This document shows positions 27,489 to 38,196 of a stretch of 62,909 nt of DNA, in pieces; within the stretch, counting starts at the first letter, position 1, and the number at the start of each line of letters is the position of its first letter. The notes below the pieces were generated by a model. That model searched no databases. It had not been told where the DNA came from and saw nothing but the letters and a program-made list of their open reading frames with translations. The translations under genes were made by a program, and so were the position numbers. Origin of the DNA: Candidatus Halobeggiatoa sp. HSG11. GTDB taxonomy: Bacteria; Pseudomonadota; Gammaproteobacteria; Beggiatoales; Beggiatoaceae. The DNA lies in contig JAUCGL010000007.1 in assembly GCA_030378105.1 (NCBI GenBank), positions 1 through 62,909 on the forward strand, in the 5' to 3' direction.

Positions 27489-30400
27489 CTAAAAATCTTC
27501 CCAACCATCATTGTGATCATGGTGTTCGATATTATGTTTGACATGACTATCGCTTTGTTTTTCAATGGATGTATTGTTGACTTGATGAGAAACATGTGAA
27601 TCATTAATATTAAAAATGGCTACTTGTTGTCTTAGGTTTTGAGCCTGTTCTTTCATAGCCTCACTTGCTGCAGCAGCTTCTTCAACTAAAGAGGCATTTT
27701 GTTGAACCATTTCATCCATTTGTAATATTGCTTTATTAACTTGATTGATACCACTGGATTGTTCTTGACTAGCGGCGGCAATTTCTACAATTATATCACT
27801 GACTTTTTTCACTGCAATAACTATTTCTTCTAAAGTTTCTCCAGATTTATTGGCAAGATTAGTTCCTTCCTCCGCTTTATCAACACTGTCTTGAATTAAT
27901 TCTTTAATCTCTTTAGCGGCTGAAGCACTGCGTTGAGCTAAAGTACGAACTTCAGTAGCAACTACCGCAAAACCTCGACCATGCTCACCAGCTCGAGCAG
28001 CTTCCACCGCAGCATTTAAAGCTAATAAATTAGTTTGGAAAGCAATTTCATTAATAACTTCTATTATATCAGTTATTTTCTTACTACTGGTATTGATTTC
28101 TGCCATTGCATTAATAGTTATGCCCACAACTTCACCGCCTTTTTCCGCACAGTTTCTAGCACTCATTGCTAACTGACTGGCATGACTGGCATTATCTGCA
28201 CTCTGTTGGACAGTGCTAGTCATTTGTTCAATACTGGCAGAAGTTTCTTCCAAAGAAGCCGCTTGTTGTTCGGTACGTTGGCTAAGACTCAGATTACCTT
28301 GAGATATTTCATCAGCAGCATTAGCAACAATTTGTGATGAATGAGAAATTTGCTGCATAATCTTAGTTAGATGTGCTACAGTTGAATTAGCATCATGTTT
28401 AAGCTGGCCGAAAGTTCCGCTATAATCATTTTCAATAGTTTTAGTTAGATCACCATGTGCTAAACCAGATAATAGTTGTATTATATCTTCGAGCATAGTT
28501 TGATTTAACACGATAATTTGATTAATATTTTCACTTATAATTTTAAAGAAACCAGTTTTATTTTCTAAATTAAGACGTTCTTCTAAATTACCTTGCGAAA
28601 TAGATGTTATAACTCTACTTATATCTTTTTCTAAATGTTCCTTAAGTTGAGTTTGCATATCCGCAAAAGCTTGTAATAATTGTCCAATTTCATCCTTGCT
28701 AGTTATTTTTATTTCACCATCTAAATTACCAGCAGAAATAGTATTAGAAACTTCAATTAAATGTTGTAATGGGCTTTTGATATTGTGGGTAATTAACCAA
28801 GCAATAGAAATTATAACAACCAAAGTAATCAATGCAGTTATAATTAACAACCATTTGAGTTTATCAACTGCCGCAAAAGCCTCATCTTTATCCATTTCTG
28901 TCAGCAAGGCCCAAGTTATTTTATCACTTACAGATATTGGAGTATAAGCTGTTAGGACTAAAGTATCAGTATCGTGATATTCTGGAATAATACTAACACC
29001 TGTTTTGCCAGCCAATGCCGCATTCACAATTTCATTTTCAATTTTATTAATCTTGGGATTAGCAAAAGCAGCTTTTACTGAAAAAGATTTTTTATCATGA
29101 TAAGAATTAGAACGCATAAGATTGTCACTACCAACTAAATATGCTTCACCACTATTACCCAAGCCAGTTTTTTGTTGGACAATTTGATTCATTGCAATAT
29201 CATTTAACTGTACTGCTACTATCATTTCAATATTGTTATCAATCATTAGCGGTTGAGCAATAAAAGCTGCTGGCTCACCATTGCTTGGAATATACGGGGC
29301 ATAATCAGTTATACCAAATTGCTTAGTTTTTAATATCTCTTGGACAACTTCCCCTAAACCAGAATCAGCATATTTTCCATTGACAATATTAGATTTATAA
29401 TCATCTTCATGGGCAACTGTATAGAATACTTTGCCTTGAGGATGGATCAATAACAAATCTTGGTAATTATATTCGCTGATATACTGATAAAAGAAATTTT
29501 CATCCTCTCCGCTACGAGTTATACCAAAATATTCTTCTAAATTCATGGTGACAATGATAGCCCAGTTTAAATTTGGAATTTTCAATGGTGCATAGCTAGT
29601 TATTTCGACTTGTTCGGTACTACCAATTTTGATTTTAACATCAGATTGACCGGCCAACGCTTGAGTTACATCGTCTCCAATTTTTTCTTTTCCTATAACA
29701 TTTTCTTTGTCCTTAGATAATCTTTCGCTTCGATAACTGGTTTGTTCATTTATATTGCCAACTAAGTAGGCTTCTCCAGTTATACCAATTTTTTTCTGGA
29801 TAATGGTATTTATCGCATCAAATGTTACAGATACAATTGAAACTCCAATGATTTTATCTTCAGATGTATAAATAGGAGCAGAAATTAAAAAAACTGGTAT
29901 ATTGTTAATAATAGAAAAGTCTTGGATAGTAGGTTGTTTTAATCCTTGCTGAAAAGCCTTAGTTAAAGGATTGTTTTTAAATCCGTTATCCAATAGATTT
30001 GAAGGATGATTTTGTTTTTGCGTACTATGAATAATATTTCCATTTGTTGCAACTAATAATATATTATGATAACCATATTCAGTCTTAAACTCGTCTACTT
30101 CATAGGTAAGCTCAGTTTTAATTTTTTGTTCATCGGCATCAAGTTCGTCTAAATTATATGCTTCATCAAGTTTAAAAAAATCCTCGAACATTGATAAAGT
30201 ATGTGAAAAAAAAGATATATTGTGTAAATGCTCCTGAAAAGATTTTTCTATTTGCAATTTTCTAGTTTCTCTTATGTATTGCAATTTTTCAAATGCATTG
30301 CTCCTAAATATATCCACAGTATCTAGCAAAATATGCATATCATGTTTACGTTCTGTAAAGAATTCTTCTATCTGAATTTTTTTATCAGTACGAACACTTT

Positions 30401-30524
30401 CCAATTGAGTAAAAGCTGCTTTTGAAAGTGCATTGTGACTATTAACTATGAATATCGTGCCGGTAGCAACAAAAAGTAAAGCAATGATTAAAAAAGCTAA
30501 TGATAACTTAGTGTTTATTTTCAT
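27489..30524 (-). CDS. Methyl-accepting chemotaxis protein with large Cache-type sensor region
   Basis: 1011 aa, inner membrane. A first helix ([19 protein letters not shown], ~10-28) is followed by an unusually long ~530-residue periplasmic region, apparently two Cache-type sensor modules (GEAYLVG occurs twice: [15 protein letters not shown] and [14 protein letters not shown]). A second helix (~560-583), a HAMP region and the cytoplasmic signalling hairpin with [20 protein letters not shown] and [19 protein letters not shown] complete it. The C-terminus ends GWEDF, close to the NWETF tether that recruits CheR/CheB in high-abundance receptors. It detects small molecules, ligand unknown, and signals to CheA/CheW encoded elsewhere. 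Confidence 0.92.
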   Translation of the reverse strand: MKINTKLSLAFLIIALLFVATGTIFIVNSHNALSKAAFTQLESVRTDKKIQIEEFFTERKHDMHILLDTVDIFRSNAFEKLQYIRETRKLQIEKSFQEHLHNISFFSHTLSMFEDFFKLDEAYNLDELDADEQKIKTELTYEVDEFKTEYGYHNILLVATNGNIIHSTQKQNHPSNLLDNGFKNNPLTKAFQQGLKQPTIQDFSIINNIPVFLISAPIYTSEDKIIGVSIVSVTFDAINTIIQKKIGITGEAYLVGNINEQTSYRSERLSKDKENVIGKEKIGDDVTQALAGQSDVKIKIGSTEQVEITSYAPLKIPNLNWAIIVTMNLEEYFGITRSGEDENFFYQYISEYNYQDLLLIHPQGKVFYTVAHEDDYKSNIVNGKYADSGLGEVVQEILKTKQFGITDYAPYIPSNGEPAAFIAQPLMIDNNIEMIVAVQLNDIAMNQIVQQKTGLGNSGEAYLVGSDNLMRSNSYHDKKSFSVKAAFANPKINKIENEIVNAALAGKTGVSIIPEYHDTDTLVLTAYTPISVSDKITWALLTEMDKDEAFAAVDKLKWLLIITALITLVVIISIAWLITHNIKSPLQHLIEVSNTISAGNLDGEIKITSKDEIGQLLQAFADMQTQLKEHLEKDISRVITSISQGNLEERLNLENKTGFFKIISENINQIIVLNQTMLEDIIQLLSGLAHGDLTKTIENDYSGTFGQLKHDANSTVAHLTKIMQQISHSSQIVANAADEISQGNLSLSQRTEQQAASLEETSASIEQMTSTVQQSADNASHASQLAMSARNCAEKGGEVVGITINAMAEINTSSKKITDIIEVINEIAFQTNLLALNAAVEAARAGEHGRGFAVVATEVRTLAQRSASAAKEIKELIQDSVDKAEEGTNLANKSGETLEEIVIAVKKVSDIIVEIAAASQEQSSGINQVNKAILQMDEMVQQNASLVEEAAAASEAMKEQAQNLRQQVAIFNINDSHVSHQVNNTSIEKQSDSHVKHNIEHHDHNDGWEDF

Positions 30525-30873
30525 TATATTTGTGTTAGGTTAAATTTATATGTTGAATTCAATTAAAAATCATGTATTATTCGACCATACAGCTCATGCA
30601 ATAGAATTGCCATAAGTTGTTTGAGGAATGTTATTAAATATTTCCAATCATTGTGTGTCTGGTTACGCTGCACTAACCCGACCTACATAAACTGTTTTCT
30701 GGTATCAGTTATCCTTAATACTTAATTTTAATGACTTTGCCACGATTTAAACCCAAATGAATACCGCAGAGCGGTATGATGAGCATTCCCAACGAGACGT
30801 TGGGAACGAGATAAAACTCACCATTTTGAAGGTTCGGTGGGTTTCCACTTCGTTTCTATCCACCCTACATAAT

Positions 30874-30987
30874 CACTGCCATTAAGTTAAGGGCAACCAT
30901 AAAGGATTGCCCCTACGTCAAATGATGATTTGTAGGGGTTATTTCTTGTGGTTACTCCAATCAATTTCCTTAACGCAAATGACAGTG
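30874..30987. repeat. CACTGCC...GACAGTG MITE-like element (copy)
   Basis: CACTGCCATTAAGTTAAGGG at the left and CCTTAACGCAAATGACAGTG at the right form terminal inverted repeats of about 20 bases; length 114. The inside carries CCCCTAC and GTAGGGG blocks. Just before it in the gap 30525-31003 are pieces of three other families: GGTTACGCTGCACTAACC (~30661), a TTCCCAACGAGACGTTGGGAA stem within 30786-30809, and a single arm of the 1157 element (~30836-30868). The gap is thus a pile-up of repeats between the chemoreceptor and rseP. Confidence 0.65.
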
Positions 30988-31003
30988 ATGCTGATATATC
31001 ACT

Positions 31004-32359
31004 TTAGTTAAACAATCGTTCTAAGTCATTAAAAATTGCTAATCCCATCAAACATAATAGCAAAGTCAAACCGATTCGTTGTAAAAAATATTCAGTATTT
31101 TCACTAACTGGACTTCTCTTAATAAATTCAATTAAATAAAAGAATAAATGTCCACCATCTAGCAAAGGTATTGGTAATAAATTAATTATGCCTAAGCTAA
31201 CACTGACTAAACCTAAAAATGATAAAAAGGCTGATAATCCAATTTGAGCAGTTTTACCAGCAAATTCAGCTATGGTTATTGGGCCACTTATATGTTCATA
31301 TGAAACTTGTAAAGTAAGCATTTTAACCATAACTCGCAAGCTTAATATGCTTATTTCCCAAGTTTTTTTAGTCCCTTCTATTAAAGCCTGACCTAAACCA
31401 TATCGCTCAATTCCTTGATATTTTTCAGGAATTATATAACTATCGGGGCTATAAACTCCCACTCGGCCTTTACCTTCAAATTCCATAGGAGTTAAGGTCA
31501 GATGTAAACGTTGTTGATTACGTTCAACTTCTACATTTATTTTTTGGTTAGGACGTTGCTTAACATATTTTGCCCAACTATACCAGTCAGTTACCTGTTG
31601 ACTATCCATAGCAATTACTTTGTCACCATTTTTTAATCCAGCTTTCTGAGCCGGGCTATCGGGCATAATTTTACCAATCGTAGCTGGTGGAGGCGGACGA
31701 TATGGCTTAAAACCTAATTTTTCAAAAAAGTTACCACCGGCAATATCATCAACTGTGAAACCAGTTAAATTAGCCTTTAAATCATAGTGACGATCCTGTT
31801 CTGTGCGGATTGAATAAGTTACTGTATTATTTTCATTTAACAGTTGTTCCAAAGTTGTTTGAATGATATTATCCCAATGTAAAGTTGGTTTTTCATTCAC
31901 TGCTATTATTTGATAACCTGATTGAAAGCCGGCTCGTTCCGCTACACTTTGTGGCTCAACATCGCCAACAAAAGCTTTCATTCCAGTTACTCCAACCATG
32001 TACATCATTGCATAAGCAAAAATAGCAAATATGAAATTAAATAATGGGCCTGCGAAAACTATAGCCGAACGTACTTTTAATGGTTGCCGATTGAAAGCTC
32101 GATGTGCTTCTTCTGGAGCAACTTCACCTTCACGCTCATCCAACATTTTGACATAACCGCCAAGAGGAATAGCAGCTAATACAAATTCAGTTTTGTCCTT
32201 ACCAAAGCAACGAGACCATAGTGGATAACCAAATCCAACTGAAAATCGTAAAATTTTAACTCCTAAACGACGTGCAACCCAATAATGGCCAAATTCATGG
32301 ACAGTTACTAAGATACCGATAGCAACTATAAAAGCTAGTGTGTTTTCTATGATTGACAT
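31004..32359 (-). CDS. rseP: Site-2 protease RseP
   Basis: 451 aa inner-membrane zinc protease that makes the second, intramembrane cut in anti-sigma factors (RseA-sigma E pathway) and clears signal-peptide remnants. The zinc motif HEFGH is at 21-25 in the first helix and the third ligand is in NLLPIPLLDGGHLFF. Two PDZ domains lie between (GDVEPQSVAERAGFQSGYQI and GKIMPDSPAQKAGLKNGDKV). The length matches E. coli RseP. Usual neighbours (dxr, bamA) are not in the window, so the gene is out of its normal cluster. Confidence 0.96.
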   Translation of the reverse strand: MSIIENTLAFIVAIGILVTVHEFGHYWVARRLGVKILRFSVGFGYPLWSRCFGKDKTEFVLAAIPLGGYVKMLDEREGEVAPEEAHRAFNRQPLKVRSAIVFAGPLFNFIFAIFAYAMMYMVGVTGMKAFVGDVEPQSVAERAGFQSGYQIIAVNEKPTLHWDNIIQTTLEQLLNENNTVTYSIRTEQDRHYDLKANLTGFTVDDIAGGNFFEKLGFKPYRPPPPATIGKIMPDSPAQKAGLKNGDKVIAMDSQQVTDWYSWAKYVKQRPNQKINVEVERNQQRLHLTLTPMEFEGKGRVGVYSPDSYIIPEKYQGIERYGLGQALIEGTKKTWEISILSLRVMVKMLTLQVSYEHISGPITIAEFAGKTAQIGLSAFLSFLGLVSVSLGIINLLPIPLLDGGHLFFYLIEFIKRSPVSENTEYFLQRIGLTLLLCLMGLAIFNDLERLFN

Positions 32360-32435
32360 GACTGAATATATGGATACCTGTTTTTTGATTTATGATGTTA
32401 ATAAAATTGATGATTTTAATTATAACTTTTAGAAC

Positions 32436-32468
32436 AGACCTGCCAGGTTTTGGAAACCTGGCAGGTCT
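32436..32468. terminator. AGACCTGCCAGGTTT hairpin
   Basis: AGACCTGCCAGGTTTT and GGAAACCTGGCAGGTCT are near-perfect inverses. It sits 20 bases after the stop of the pseudo-kinase gene (minus strand) and before rseP, where it could end the upstream transcript; it lacks a convincing U-run. Confidence 0.5.
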
Positions 32469-32488
32469 TTTGGCCAAAAAATTTAGAT

Positions 32489-34627
32489 TTATTTTTCCAC
32501 TGGTGTAACTTGAGCTGGAAGACGCATAGTAAAAGTACTACCTTGTCCAAACTGACTTTCGACAGAAATATCTCCTCCCATAATTTGACAAAATTGTTTA
32601 GTAACTGCCAAACTTAAGCTAACATTACCTTTAGAAGCTTGCTCTATCTCAAATTGAGCAAATGCTTGAAATAGTTTTTCAATCTGCTCTTGAACCATAC
32701 CGATGCCTTGGTCAATAACATGGAACATAATCCAATCCGAACCATCTATCGCTTCTCTGGTGACATCCAATGTAATTATACTTTGTTTAGAAAACTTGTT
32801 AGCATTGCTTAATAAATTAATTAAATTTTGCCGTACTTTGGTTAAATCAGCTGACATAGTACCCAAAGCCGGGTCACAACTCACTTTTAAGATATTAGAA
32901 CGTTTTTCCAATAAAGGTGTTACAGTTGCTACAACATCTTGAATCATCGGAGCTATATCAAAAGTTTCCAAATATAAATCTAATTGACTAGATTCAATCT
33001 GCGACATATCAAACAAATTGTTAATTAAATCCAATAAATGGAAACTTGCACCATGTATTTTTTGTAAATCAAATAAAAACTCATTTTGTTGAAGTTCCTT
33101 AGCATCTTCTTGCAACATTTCAGTGTAACCAATAATTGCATTCATAGGAGTACGTAATTCAAGTCCCATATTGGCTAAGAATTGAGTTTTAGTTTGGTCG
33201 GCAGTACGAGTTTGTACTTTGGCACGCTTGGAATCAAGTTTGTATTTTTGAATTTTAACCCGTGCCTTTTGAATTTCTAAATGAGATTTTTCCAAATCAG
33301 TTTGAAAAAGTTTAGTTTTACCATGTAGCTTTCTTAATTTATTTTGGCATTGTTCTAACTGTTTTTCTTGTTCAACATTACTAGCAATCGTATTTTGTAA
33401 AGTTTTAACACATTCATTTTTCTCATGATTAATTTTAATCAACTTAGTTGTCACTGCTTTAAAGTCTGTAGCTAAAACTTGTAATTCAATAACAGCTTTA
33501 GGTGGAACTATAAAGGTTTGATTAGGCTTAGTAAAATTCTTTATTGATTGCCGTACAACTCGCAATGGTAAAATCAACATTTTGAAAAATATGAACATTA
33601 AAATAAACAATAACAAAATAATAAAGCCAATTATAAAAATTAAAAAACCAATACTTGACTGAGAATTATCCTTTAATTCAGAAGTTTTTTGATAACTAAC
33701 CAAAGTCCAAGGTAACAATCGTAGTTTCTTAGAGGATAGAGTGTAAAGTTCTTCAGCATCATTAGGCACTTCTAAATAAGGAGTATCTTCATTAATAACA
33801 TTTTTCCAGAATGGCATACTATTATCATCAGTATATAGATTGATATTTTGTCGTTCTGGAGAATTGACAAATCTGGTATCATTGGTGGTACTCAAGACTA
33901 TACCTTCGTTATAATCAACTAAAAACATATAACCTGTATCGCCAAAACGTTTGTTTTCCACATCTTCAAAAAATGTATCTACCAGTATACTAATTCCAAC
34001 AACTCCTTCAAAAGTTTGATATTCATACAATCCTTGGCTAAGGCTGATTAAGGTTGTTTTGGTATAATCATTATCAAAATAGATAGGGGTTATTTGCATG
34101 TCTGGTGTATGTTTACTTAAATAATACCAAGATTTTCTTGGATCGTTGGCGTAACTTGGTCTATTAATAGATTTATGGATAACATGCTGCGGCTTATTGT
34201 ACCTAACAGTATCAAGTAAAGATATGTTTTTATGAGCTAACAATAACTTGCCACGCTGCTTAAAATATTGATTAGCTTTTTTAGCTTCAAACGCAATATA
34301 ATTACTATAATGATTGCTGTTAAATTGTAAATTATTTGCCATCATATTTTGTAAAAATGCTACTTTTTTCTCAACATCCATATCTAAAATTGGTATGTAT
34401 CCTTTTAATTGACGAACACTATTTTGAGCTAGTTCAATTTCTTTATCAAAACGTTGAGCAACATTCGATGTAACTTGTTGTAACTGTGAATATATTAATT
34501 TATTTTGTAATTTAGTTTGTTGTTTTATAAACACAAATGCAATTGACAACAAAGTTATTATAATGACTATTATAAAAAACCACAAAATAGTTTTTATACT
34601 CAATGCTTTATTATTCATAGTATTCAT
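32489..34627 (-). CDS. Degenerate sensor histidine kinase (pseudokinase candidate)
   Basis: 712 aa. A first helix (~13-32), a ~280-residue periplasmic Cache-type sensor, a second helix (LIFIIGFIILLLFILMFIFF), a long coiled coil, then HisKA/HATPase regions. The phospho-accepting His is missing: QFLANMGLELRTPMNAIIGY has Leu489 where the intact paralogue at 55036 reads [11 protein letters not shown]. The N box (NLLSNANKF) and G1 box (DQGIGM) remain, but the GTGLGL box is replaced by KGNVSLSLAV. The reading frame is open and well conserved, so loss of activity without decay is suggested: a ligand-responsive partner rather than a kinase. Its gene follows the degenerate REC-REC-GGDEF gene on the same strand after ~265 bases. 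Confidence 0.88.
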   Translation of the reverse strand: MNTMNNKALSIKTILWFFIIVIIITLLSIAFVFIKQQTKLQNKLIYSQLQQVTSNVAQRFDKEIELAQNSVRQLKGYIPILDMDVEKKVAFLQNMMANNLQFNSNHYSNYIAFEAKKANQYFKQRGKLLLAHKNISLLDTVRYNKPQHVIHKSINRPSYANDPRKSWYYLSKHTPDMQITPIYFDNDYTKTTLISLSQGLYEYQTFEGVVGISILVDTFFEDVENKRFGDTGYMFLVDYNEGIVLSTTNDTRFVNSPERQNINLYTDDNSMPFWKNVINEDTPYLEVPNDAEELYTLSSKKLRLLPWTLVSYQKTSELKDNSQSSIGFLIFIIGFIILLLFILMFIFFKMLILPLRVVRQSIKNFTKPNQTFIVPPKAVIELQVLATDFKAVTTKLIKINHEKNECVKTLQNTIASNVEQEKQLEQCQNKLRKLHGKTKLFQTDLEKSHLEIQKARVKIQKYKLDSKRAKVQTRTADQTKTQFLANMGLELRTPMNAIIGYTEMLQEDAKELQQNEFLFDLQKIHGASFHLLDLINNLFDMSQIESSQLDLYLETFDIAPMIQDVVATVTPLLEKRSNILKVSCDPALGTMSADLTKVRQNLINLLSNANKFSKQSIITLDVTREAIDGSDWIMFHVIDQGIGMVQEQIEKLFQAFAQFEIEQASKGNVSLSLAVTKQFCQIMGGDISVESQFGQGSTFTMRLPAQVTPVEK

Positions 34628-34725
34628 ATTTTATATTATAATTAAGTATTAAATTTGATTATCAGTTTTTTTAGACGCAAGCATTGCGTCTCTATATAGT
34701 TTTTCAGATAAATAATTTCCCTTAT

Positions 34726-34862
34726 AAACCTACGAAGTTTCCAAAACCTCGCAGGTTTCACACGAATGTATTTTTATGAAGTCTATACAATATCAAACAA
34801 TATGTCCGATTAAAGACCACTGCTATTAAATTAAGGTCAACCATTAAAGGATTGCCCCTACG
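34726..34862. repeat. AAACCT...AGGTTT hairpin and half CACTGC element
   Basis: 34726-34758 holds an AAACCTACGAAGTTTCC / AAAACCTCGCAGGTTT stem. 34818-34862 holds the left half of the CACTGCC element (CACTGCTATTAAATTAAGGT) ending at CCCCTACG. Together they fill the 265-base gap between the two degenerate signalling genes. Confidence 0.5.
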
Positions 34863-34892
34863 TTATATATAGTCGAGTATAAATCCTTTACC

Positions 34893-36218
34893 TTAAATAT
34901 TAGTAACATTCTTTTGCACTGTGCATAAACAAGAACGATTATAACCCTGTTGTTGAGCCACATGTAAAGCACTGTCAGCATTAGATATAAGATTAGCCAA
35001 GGTTGTTTCAGCTTGACCTTCAGAGGAAGTTATCCCAATACTTATAGTTATGTTAAATCCTTCTGGTTTAAGTTGAATAACTTTCTGTCGAAAAGCCTCT
35101 GCAATTTTTTTACCTTTATCTAATGCACAAGGTAATAAAACCGTAAATTTTTTTCCGGCAAAACGAGCGATTAATGTTTCTTTAGGAAAATAGTTAATTA
35201 AAAACTGGCCAAACAAATGTAAAATATGATCACCTATTAAATGCCCCTGACTTTCATCAAGCCTTTCAAAATGATCAATATCAACCATCATTAAACAAAC
35301 ATTTTTATATTGAGAAATAAAGTTTTTACCTTGTTTAAGTAAGAATTTTTTATTATGTACTCTGGTTAAATCGTCAGTAGTTTCTAAGTTATATATGTCA
35401 TTAGAATAACGTTTAATTATCTTGTATTGATGTTTAACTAATAATAAAGATTTAACTCTAGCAATCAATACTTCTTCTTTAATAGGTTTAGTAACAAAAT
35501 CATTGGCTCCAGCATGAAAAATTTCAGTTTGGCATTTTTTATTATCTTCAATAGTAATAACTAAAACTGGCATTTCTTGACGAGAATAATGTAATTGAGT
35601 ACGAATTGCATACAATAAATCTCCACCAGTCATTTGTCCTTCTAAGAAAAAATCTGAAAATATAATATCAAATTCTTCACTATTAGTATTTTTTAATAAT
35701 TGAAAAGCATCTTCACCATTAGTAGTATGAGTTATATGTAAACCATGTCGTTCCATAAGATTTTGAGTTGTTTGGGCAGTGCTTAAACTATCTTCTACAT
35801 ATAAAACTTTGCCCACAATTCCAGAATGGCGTTGTGAAACATCTTTAATAAATTCGACTAAACGCTTATAACCTAAAGATTTATTAAAATAATCAGTTAC
35901 TCCAGCAGAAAATCCTTCTCTTAATAAACGTCGATCTGCATCACTGGATACAACTATAACTGGGGTTAAATGTTGTTTTCCACTTTTACGAATTTCATAG
36001 CATAAATCTAATCCATCTATTCCGGGCAATAATAGCGAAGTAGTGATTAAATCAAATTTTTCTCGATGTAAATATTCCATAGCTTCTTCAGCACTACCAC
36101 AAGTTACAATATAAGTATTGCTCATTTCTTTTTGTAGAATGTGGGAAATAATGGAACGTGCAACCTCAGAACGGTCTACAATCATTATACGAGAAGTTTT
36201 TTCTTTTGTTGAAGTCAT
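34893..36218 (-). CDS. REC-REC-GGDEF protein with degenerate receiver 1 and GGDEF motif
   Basis: 441 aa. Receiver 1 (~10-130) has Ser61 in place of the phospho-acceptor Asp (LITTSLLLPGIDG). Receiver 2 (~140-265) keeps it (IIFSDFFLEG) and the KP Lys. The C-terminal domain (~285-430) has the fold of a diguanylate cyclase (DDLTRVHNKKFLLKQ, MMVDIDHFERLDES), but the active loop reads AGKKF (354-358) instead of GGDEF, so c-di-GMP synthesis is unlikely. It may instead bind GTP/c-di-GMP or act as a scaffold. Paired on the same strand with the pseudokinase gene downstream. Confidence 0.88.
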   Translation of the reverse strand: MTSTKEKTSRIMIVDRSEVARSIISHILQKEMSNTYIVTCGSAEEAMEYLHREKFDLITTSLLLPGIDGLDLCYEIRKSGKQHLTPVIVVSSDADRRLLREGFSAGVTDYFNKSLGYKRLVEFIKDVSQRHSGIVGKVLYVEDSLSTAQTTQNLMERHGLHITHTTNGEDAFQLLKNTNSEEFDIIFSDFFLEGQMTGGDLLYAIRTQLHYSRQEMPVLVITIEDNKKCQTEIFHAGANDFVTKPIKEEVLIARVKSLLLVKHQYKIIKRYSNDIYNLETTDDLTRVHNKKFLLKQGKNFISQYKNVCLMMVDIDHFERLDESQGHLIGDHILHLFGQFLINYFPKETLIARFAGKKFTVLLPCALDKGKKIAEAFRQKVIQLKPEGFNITISIGITSSEGQAETTLANLISNADSALHVAQQQGYNRSCLCTVQKNVTNI

Positions 36219-36605
36219 TATTATTGATTATAAGATTTTTTCAAACAGTTTTAGGTTCAAAAATAGTTATTATTAAATGGAAAATATTGGTGTTTCATTA
36301 TTAAGTATACTATGAGTAATCCAGTTTTTAGTTGTAATATATAAGTTAAGTTTTAAGTTAAATTGATTTTATATGGATAAATTATGTATACATATATATT
36401 TATGGAATGACTAATTTTTTAAATTAACTGTTTTATATGACAAGTATAATATGAATGTAACAGAATTTTTTTATGATGTCGATTTTTATTTAATATTAAG
36501 AGAAAAAACTTGATATAGCAATTCTTAATAAAATAATGAATAATTTCTATTGAATATCAATAATATAGAGTTAAAGCATTCAAGTGGAGTGAATAAAGTC
36601 TTATC

Positions 36606-36667
36606 TCGCTGCGAGACATGGAGAGGTGAAGCTTAAGATCGAGTATCTACGACTTGTGTGAGAGTTC
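36606..36667. repeat. GCTGCGAGACATGG dispersed motif (copy 1)
   Basis: CGCTGCGAGACATGGAGAGG, then TGAAGC, a variable middle and GACTTGTGTGAGAGTTC; matched with few changes at 56632-56693. It is non-coding, in the ~610-base gap before the TIR gene. The rest of that gap is AT-rich with no recognised feature. Confidence 0.5.
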
Positions 36668-36828
36668 AAAAACTTCACCATTATAATCTAATTATGCAAT
36701 AAGATCATCCATTTGAAATAATTCTAAGCCTATCGTTTCAAATTTAAATATATATATTTAATCAATAAGTTTGTATAATAGGAGTTTTAAATAAAACTAA
36801 ACTATAATTTTAAGTCATTTTAAACTCT

Positions 36829-38196
36829 ATGTCAGTATATATTCCTAACCATAAACATGATATCTTCATCAGTTACGCTGACGCAGATAATCAACCTTTT
36901 GGTCAAGAGCCGGGTTGGATAACAACTTTCATTCACAATCTAACCATTCTACTAGGCAAAAAATTAGGCCGAATTGATATTTTTTCCTTATTAATGGGAA
37001 CAGAATTAATTGGTTATGATGAAATAACTCCTCAAGTCGCCGACCAAGTCAGTAATTCCGTCACCCTTGTCTTAATATTATCACCAGCCTATTTAGCATC
37101 TAATTGGTGTCTTTCTGAATTAAATACTTTTTTAACTAAACAAAAACCCAGTTCAGGCCGAATATTTATAGTTGAACATGATCAAGCTGAACGCCCCCAA
37201 GAACTACAAGATTTACTTGGTTATAAATTTTGGGCTACCGATGACACTGGTAGACCATATATATTAGGTATTCCCAAACCCAATCCTGAGCAATTTGAAT
37301 ATTATCAAAAACTTGATGATTTAGCTCGACAACTAGCTGATAAATTAAAAAATTTAAAATCTCAACCGACTACAACCACAATTCCAAAAACAACAGTATT
37401 TTTAGCCGAAGTGACTGATGATTTAATTGAACAACGAACAACTATTAAACGTTTTTTAGAACAACAAAATATTAATGTATTGCCAAATAAATTACATTCA
37501 TTTTCTAACATTCAAACATCTTTAGATAACGATTTAAAACAAACCGATCTATTTGTACAATTATTAAGTGATAAAGCTGGCAATGGTTATCCGCTATTTC
37601 AATATGAAAGAGGACAATTAAATGACTTGCCAATTTTACAATGGCGTGACCCGAATTTAAAAGACTTAACGATAATAAAAGATAATAATCACCGTACATT
37701 ATTAGAAACTGACACTATAATTGCAACTGGTTTAATAGAGTTTCAAACTCATATTTTGAATCAATTAAAACCATCTGAAATTTTGGTTAAAAAAGATTCT
37801 GATATTTTGGTGTTCGTTAACGCAGCTCCTGAAGATATGTCGCTTACGCATAAAATAACAAATTTATTGGATGAAAATGAAATTGGTTATACTTTGCCAA
37901 TTAATGTTTCAGAAATAACCAAATCATCCGAAATTCGACATTATTTAGAACAAAATTTGCTTACTTGTGATGTAGTTATATTATTGTATGAACAAAGTTC
38001 GCCTATTTGGGTTAATGAACAATTATTATATTGTCAGCGGATAAAAAGACGGCGTGAGCAGCCATTTAAAACAATAGCGGTTTATAAAAAATCAGCTAAT
38101 CCGCCTTTGAACGTTAAATTATCCAACATGCAATTATTAGAATGTGCAACTGTTGATATTTGTCTTTCTCGGTTTTTACAGGTTATACAAACATGA
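36829..38196 (+). CDS. Protein with three TIR-like domains
   Basis: 455 aa. Residues ~8-165 are a bacterial TIR domain: HDIFISYADAD, IDIFSLLMGTEL and, in SPAYLASNWCLSELNTF, the usual position of the NADase glutamate (Glu97). Residues ~186-300 (TTVFLAEVTDDLIEQRTTIK) and ~325-440 (SDILVFVNAAPEDMSLTHKI) look like two further, more diverged TIR folds; the last has WVNEQLLY at the Glu position. Bacterial TIR domains cleave NAD+ or make cyclic signals in defence, or assemble partners. It has no membrane segments. Its stop overlaps the start of the nSTAND-WD40 gene (ATGA), so it is produced with that sensor. Confidence 0.85.
   Translation: MSVYIPNHKHDIFISYADADNQPFGQEPGWITTFIHNLTILLGKKLGRIDIFSLLMGTELIGYDEITPQVADQVSNSVTLVLILSPAYLASNWCLSELNTFLTKQKPSSGRIFIVEHDQAERPQELQDLLGYKFWATDDTGRPYILGIPKPNPEQFEYYQKLDDLARQLADKLKNLKSQPTTTTIPKTTVFLAEVTDDLIEQRTTIKRFLEQQNINVLPNKLHSFSNIQTSLDNDLKQTDLFVQLLSDKAGNGYPLFQYERGQLNDLPILQWRDPNLKDLTIIKDNNHRTLLETDTIIATGLIEFQTHILNQLKPSEILVKKDSDILVFVNAAPEDMSLTHKITNLLDENEIGYTLPINVSEITKSSEIRHYLEQNLLTCDVVILLYEQSSPIWVNEQLLYCQRIKRRREQPFKTIAVYKKSANPPLNVKLSNMQLLECATVDICLSRFLQVIQT

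Noticed and set aside
38160-38192. Earlier start for the nSTAND-WD40 protein
   Set aside because: It would add 11 residues encoded within the TIR gene. The ATG at 38193 overlaps the TIR stop in the usual coupled way and directly precedes the conserved FPYPGLRPF.
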